A stretch of 64,000 bases of DNA from the NCBI RefSeq assembly GCF_000716435.1, contig NZ_JNWO01000015.1:186001-250000 (forward strand), in the 5' to 3' direction. The stretch is from Streptomyces xylophagus. Its GTDB lineage: Bacteria > Actinomycetota > Actinomycetes > Streptomycetales > Streptomycetaceae. This document shows, in pieces, positions 60,260-64,000 of this stretch (position 1 is the stretch's first letter; the number at the start of each line of letters is the position of its first letter). Position numbers and translations under genes: made by a program. The notes under the pieces were generated by a model, which saw only the letters and a program-made list of their open reading frames with translations, searched no databases and had not been told where the DNA came from.

Positions 60260-61315
60260 TCAGCTCATGGCAGGCACGGTCTCGCCGGTCATGTCGCCGA
60301 GCGCCACCACGATCTTCCGCGGCCCGGTGAAGGGACTGCGTGAGTGCGCGACCAGCATGTTGTCGATGACGAGGACGTCACCCTCCTGCCAGGTGAAGGC
60401 GACCGATTCCCGGTCCATCAGGTCGCGGACCTCGTCCACCAGGGCGTCGTCGATGACAGTGCCGTCGCCCCAGAAGACGTTGCGCGGCATCCCCTGGTCG
60501 CCGCAGATCTCCAGCAGCGAGGAGCGCGTTTCCGGGTCCAGTGACGACGGGTGGTGCAGCGCCAGCTGGTTGAAGAACACGGCCTCGCCGGTCGCCGGGT
60601 GGCGCAGTACCGCCTCGGCCTGACGCGAGGTCCGCAGGCCTCCGTCCGGCGTCCACTCGAAGCTCGTCCCCTCCGCGGCGCACTTGCGCTCGACCTCGGC
60701 GGGATCGTCGGTGCCGAAGAAGCGCGACCAGCTGACGTCGACGCCTTCGATGAAGTTGCGGACATAACGGAGCTTCTTGGTGGCGAAGAGCTCGGCCAGC
60801 TCCGGACGCATCCGGGTGAGAACCGTCCGGCAGTCGACGATCGGCGTCTGGCCACCGGACCGCGGGGCCACGATGCACGAGAAGAACTGCCGCATCGGCC
60901 ACTGCGGCAGATGCGAACTCTCGTTGTGGAACAGGATCGAGAGGTCTTCCGGATACGGTGTCGACTTGTATACGCGGGCCGAGTCGCCCTCTCGCGGAAG
61001 GTCCCCGTACTCGGGGAAGAGGGTGCTGCAGATCGCCGAGGCGGCCAGTTCGAACTTCTCCACCGAACCGGCGTGGAACCCCCTGAGCAGGACCGCGCCG
61101 TGCCGCAGCAGCTGTGCCTCGAGGTCTTCCCGGTTCGCGCGCAGCCAGCCGGGCAGGTCGACGCCGGGACCGGCCGGAGTGATGAGGACGGGGGTCGTCG
61201 GTGACTCCGGCAGGAAGCCGATGTGCACCGCATCCCCGGCCGGTATCCGCACCTGCCGCCGAGTCGCGCCCAGAAGGGAGCGCGGACCCGGTGTCCTGGA
61301 AGTCGCTTCGTTCAT
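60260..61315 (-). CDS. TauD/SyrP-like Fe(II)/2-oxoglutarate dioxygenase
   Basis: 351 aa. Jelly-roll dioxygenase of the TfdA/TauD family in the SyrP-like branch: [12 protein letters not shown], the metal motif [13 protein letters not shown] (His-x-Glu near residue 129), VVDNISRG-type elements are absent but the distal [23 protein letters not shown] supplies the third His and the 2-oxoglutarate Arg. SyrP-like enzymes hydroxylate the beta-carbon of a carrier-bound amino acid such as aspartate. It lies between an A-PCP-TE protein and mbtH copy 2, so the residue on that last module is the likely target. The ATG at 61315 is 46 nt from the NRPS stop. Confidence 0.9.
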   Translation of the reverse strand: MNEATSRTPGPRSLLGATRRQVRIPAGDAVHIGFLPESPTTPVLITPAGPGVDLPGWLRANREDLEAQLLRHGAVLLRGFHAGSVEKFELAASAICSTLFPEYGDLPREGDSARVYKSTPYPEDLSILFHNESSHLPQWPMRQFFSCIVAPRSGGQTPIVDCRTVLTRMRPELAELFATKKLRYVRNFIEGVDVSWSRFFGTDDPAEVERKCAAEGTSFEWTPDGGLRTSRQAEAVLRHPATGEAVFFNQLALHHPSSLDPETRSSLLEICGDQGMPRNVFWGDGTVIDDALVDEVRDLMDRESVAFTWQEGDVLVIDNMLVAHSRSPFTGPRKIVVALGDMTGETVPAMS

Positions 61316-61361
61316 GTCCTGGTCCTCATTTCCTCGGCGCTGAACCCGGCCGTGCTCTGTG

Positions 61362-64000
61362 TCATGCGTCGATCTCCCGTCGGATCAGCTCGGCGAGTTC
61401 CTCCACCGCGGGCTGTCGCATGATGCCGTGGTGGGTCGTCGCCACCGAGGTGAAGCCGAGCTCGGGTCCGACCACCGATCCCCAGCCCCACGTACGGTCC
61501 GGATCCTGCGGCTCGTCGGCCGGCTCGGCGCGCACCAGCAGCACCGGGAAGTCGGCGCGGCCCAGTTCGCCCTGCTCCTGCACGAGGTGGCGGTCCAGCG
61601 CGGTCATGTTGGTCATGTAGACGTCCAGCAGGTTCTTCAGCTCCGCCTCACCGGAGTCGGGAGGCAGCCGCCCCACGTCCTGGAGGGCCTTGAGCAGTTC
61701 CTGATGACCGAGCCGGCCGACCGACTCCTCCGGCAGGTCCAGCTGGTAATGGAAGGCGAAGCGGCGCAGGAGATAGTCGTCGGGCTGCCGGGCCAGGGCG
61801 TTCTCCGCGTTCCCGGGGACCCCGCAGTTGACGATGATCAGCTGCGCCACCTCGCGCCCGGCACGGCGCAGCGCCTGGGCCGTGGCATAGGCCATGACGC
61901 CGCCGAAGCACCAGCCGACGATCACCGGAGCGGCGTCGCCGGCGGCCGCGATGTTCGCCGCGTACTCCTCGGCCATGGCGACGAAGTCGTCCTGCGGGGG
62001 CCTGCCGTGCAGTCCCCAGGCCTCTATGCCGTAGACCGACCGCTCCGCCGGGATCAGCCGGGCCAGCTCCCAGTAGCTGAGGGTGTTGCCCCCGCCGGGG
62101 TGGACGCAGAAGACCGGGGCCTGCTCCTGCGGGCCGCGGCCGGCGCGCAGCGGGACCAGGTTGGAGTCCTGGACGTCGCTCCTGCGCACCAGCTCCGCCA
62201 TCGCCGCGACGGTCGGGGCGCTGAACACCGCGGACATCGGCAGGCGGCAGCCGAAGGAGTTGTTGATCTGGGCCATGAGTTTGATCGCCCGCAGCGACTG
62301 GCCGCCGAACTCGAAGAAGTCCGCGTCCGGGGAGGAGATGTCCTGGTCGAGGATCGAGGACCAGATCGCCAGCAGACGCTGTTCCACCGAGTCGCGCGGC
62401 CGGCCCGCCCGGGCCTTCGGCGGCGCGATCGGGGCGAGGGCGCGGCGGTCGAGCTTGCCGTTGCGGGTCAGCGGGAGCCGCTCCAGCACCTGCCACCCGG
62501 TCGGCACGAGGGCGGCCGGGAGGTGCAGACCGACGGCTGCTCGTACGTCCTCGACGGAGAGGTCCGCCGCGCCTGCGGCGGTGAGGTAGGCGTCCAGGTG
62601 CGTGACGAGTCCTTCGGCGTCCGCGCGCGCCACGACCGCGGCGGCGCCGACGCCGGGCCGGTCCGCCAGCAGCGTCTCGATCTCGCCGAGCTGTACTCGG
62701 TATCCGCGCAGCTTCACCTGGTCGTCGATCCGGCCGAGGATCTCGATGCCGTGGCCGGGCACCAGACGGCCGAGGTCCCCGGTCCGGTGGGCGTCCGCGC
62801 TGTCCGCCGTACCGAAGCCCGACGCGCCCTCGCGCAACCGGGCGAGGTAGCCGAGACCCACGCCGGGCCCGCTGATCAGCACCTCACCGGGGCACCAGGG
62901 CGGCAGCGCGGCACCCGCCGCGTCGACCACCGTCAGGGTGTTCGCCCCGAGGCCGGAGCCCACCGGGACCGAGGCGCAGCGTTCGTCGATCGACTCGGCC
63001 GGCGGGAGGCAGGCGGCGCCCACCGTCGACTCGGTCGGACCGTAGTGGTTGTACAGGCGCAAGGACGGCGCGATCTCCCGCAGCCGCTCGTACAGCGGAC
63101 GCGGCAGCCGTTCGCCGCCGAGCACGAGAACCTCGCTCGGCAGGAGCGCGAGCGGATCGGCGGCGTCGGCCAGCAGCGCCGAGAGATGCGAGGGGACCAG
63201 CTTCATCGCGGCCGCGGGGTGCTGCTGGAACCACTCGGTGAGCACCGCGGGGCTCGTGGCGGTCTCGGTGGGGACGAGCTGGACGCAGCCGCCGTCGGCC
63301 AGGGTCGGGAAGAGGGCCGTGTAGGCCAGGTCGGCGGCGAGGGTGGAGACCGCCGCGAACTCGGCGCCCTCGGACAGGGCGAGCGTCTCGCCGATCGCCG
63401 AGACGTAGTGCGCCAGCTGCTCGTGCCCGATGACGACGCCCTTGGGAAGCCCCGACGTGCCCGACGTGAAGATCACGTAGGCGGTGCCGGTGGCCGCCGC
63501 GCCGGAAGTCACCGCACGCCCCGGGTCGACGACCGCGTCGGCCGTGCACACGATGCGGACGGAGGTCTGGTGATCGGCCTTCGGATCGGGGGTGAGCAGC
63601 AGCGCGGGGTCGGCCTCCCGCAGGATCGTCTCGATCCGCTGCTGCGGCCACGTGGGGTCGAGGGGGACGAACGCCGCGCCGGCGAGCCAGACGCCGAGCA
63701 TCGCGACGACCGTTTCCGCCGAGGCAGGAACGAACAGCGCGACCCGCTGCCCGGCCCGCACGCCGTGCTCGCGCAGCAGGTGCGCCACCGCGTCCGCGCC
63801 CTGCGCCGCGTCCCGGTAGGACACGACGGTCTCGCCGCAGCGCAGCGCCGGCTGCGCGGGCGTGCGCTCCGCCTGCCCGAGGAAGCGGTCGAGCACCGAG
63901 GCGTACGACGCACGGGGCCCGGCCTCGGCGTTCGGCGCGTTCGGCGCGGTGAGGCGCAGGCCGCCGACGGCGCGCTCCGTGCCGCCGGACACCAGGTCGG
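61362..64000 (-). CDS. NRPS A-PCP-TE with cysteine-type thioesterase, 5' end outside window
   Basis: At least 876 aa are visible from a possible GTG at 63992, but the frame is open to the edge and reads DLVSGGTERAV, like the linker after a C domain, so the protein probably continues upstream. A domain: VIFTSGTSGLPKGVVIGHEQ, STLAADLAYTALFPTLADGG (in place of the usual FDxS core), YNHYGPTESTVG, GRIDDQVKLRGYRVQ and TRNGKLDRRAL. PCP: DFFEFGGQSLRAIKLMAQI. TE (about 640-876): VFCVHPGGGNTLSYWELAR, nucleophile elbow VGWCFGGVMAYA with Cys instead of Ser, and TTHHGIM with the His. It is the likely termination module that releases the final product. Confidence 0.9.
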   Translation of the reverse strand, partial: DLVSGGTERAVGGLRLTAPNAPNAEAGPRASYASVLDRFLGQAERTPAQPALRCGETVVSYRDAAQGADAVAHLLREHGVRAGQRVALFVPASAETVVAMLGVWLAGAAFVPLDPTWPQQRIETILREADPALLLTPDPKADHQTSVRIVCTADAVVDPGRAVTSGAAATGTAYVIFTSGTSGLPKGVVIGHEQLAHYVSAIGETLALSEGAEFAAVSTLAADLAYTALFPTLADGGCVQLVPTETATSPAVLTEWFQQHPAAAMKLVPSHLSALLADAADPLALLPSEVLVLGGERLPRPLYERLREIAPSLRLYNHYGPTESTVGAACLPPAESIDERCASVPVGSGLGANTLTVVDAAGAALPPWCPGEVLISGPGVGLGYLARLREGASGFGTADSADAHRTGDLGRLVPGHGIEILGRIDDQVKLRGYRVQLGEIETLLADRPGVGAAAVVARADAEGLVTHLDAYLTAAGAADLSVEDVRAAVGLHLPAALVPTGWQVLERLPLTRNGKLDRRALAPIAPPKARAGRPRDSVEQRLLAIWSSILDQDISSPDADFFEFGGQSLRAIKLMAQINNSFGCRLPMSAVFSAPTVAAMAELVRRSDVQDSNLVPLRAGRGPQEQAPVFCVHPGGGNTLSYWELARLIPAERSVYGIEAWGLHGRPPQDDFVAMAEEYAANIAAAGDAAPVIVGWCFGGVMAYATAQALRRAGREVAQLIIVNCGVPGNAENALARQPDDYLLRRFAFHYQLDLPEESVGRLGHQELLKALQDVGRLPPDSGEAELKNLLDVYMTNMTALDRHLVQEQGELGRADFPVLLVRAEPADEPQDPDRTWGWGSVVGPELGFTSVATTHHGIMRQPAVEELAELIRREIDA

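Overview
The window is high-GC actinobacterial DNA, almost certainly from Streptomyces or a close relative. The grounds are G/C-ending codons throughout, many GTG starts, a SepF paralogue, a LacI-controlled sugar locus, the short dispersed repeat common in streptomycetes (GGCTGGTCRCGCAGTTCCCC...), and a large mosaic NRPS/PKS cluster. No tRNA, rRNA or CRISPR array was found.

Left part (1-22,540), ordinary chromosome: (i) a glycan-use operon on the minus strand: 3'-truncated secreted glycosidase with ricin-type lectin repeats, two ABC sugar permeases, a sugar-binding lipoprotein and a GH127 beta-L-arabinofuranosidase, divergent from a LacI regulator; (ii) a MarR/YceI divergent pair sharing three AAATTTGG boxes; (iii) a large membrane protein; (iv) a nitrate reductase fused to a CysJ-like flavoprotein; (v) a SepF-like protein, an ATPase, a MazG-like enzyme, two small unknown proteins and an F420-type LLM oxidoreductase; (vi) a truncated MFS gene, about 0.7 kb of degenerate GC-rich repeats, and an intact MFS symporter behind a TetR-type palindrome.

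Right part (about 22.9 kb to the right edge), a biosynthetic gene cluster. Its plus-strand left arm holds an ACP, a KAS III-like enzyme, an acyl-CoA dehydrogenase and the diagnostic hydrazinoacetic-acid cassette: lysine N-hydroxylase, FAD amine oxidase, cupin-MetRS hydrazine synthetase, AMP ligase, dedicated ACP and GNAT. A C45 Ntn-hydrolase and a pyruvate-dehydrogenase-like E1alpha/E1beta/E2 set follow. The middle arm has a MupA-type luciferase-like monooxygenase (minus), then MbtH, a PCP, a wrecked NRPS module, a discrete malonyl-type AT, a C-A-PCP NRPS, a KS-(dead AT)-ACP PKS, an ACP-aminotransferase-C protein and a carbamoyltransferase. After a patch of broken transposases comes a minus-strand arm: NRPS A-PCP-TE (runs off the right edge), TauD/SyrP-like dioxygenase, second MbtH, P450 scar, A-PCP, P450 and two type II thioesterases.

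Inferred logic: lysine and glycine give hydrazinoacetic acid, which is activated onto its own ACP, N-acylated and possibly oxidised. A separate line builds a beta-amino-acyl chain (KS plus trans-acting AT, then aminotransferase), joins NRPS-derived residues (at least one hydroxylated by the P450 or the TauD enzyme), may be carbamoylated, and is released by a thioesterase with a cysteine nucleophile. A near-perfect 18-bp palindrome (TGTCTCGCCGGCGAGACA) lies upstream of four transcription units of the cluster and nowhere else that I noticed, so one regulator, not encoded in this window, probably controls it. I do not recognise this combination as a characterised pathway. It plausibly makes an unreported N-N-bond-containing lipopeptide-like or peptide-polyketide product. 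The cluster carries many scars (three IS remnants, a P450 deletion, an NRPS module deletion), pointing to recent remodelling.
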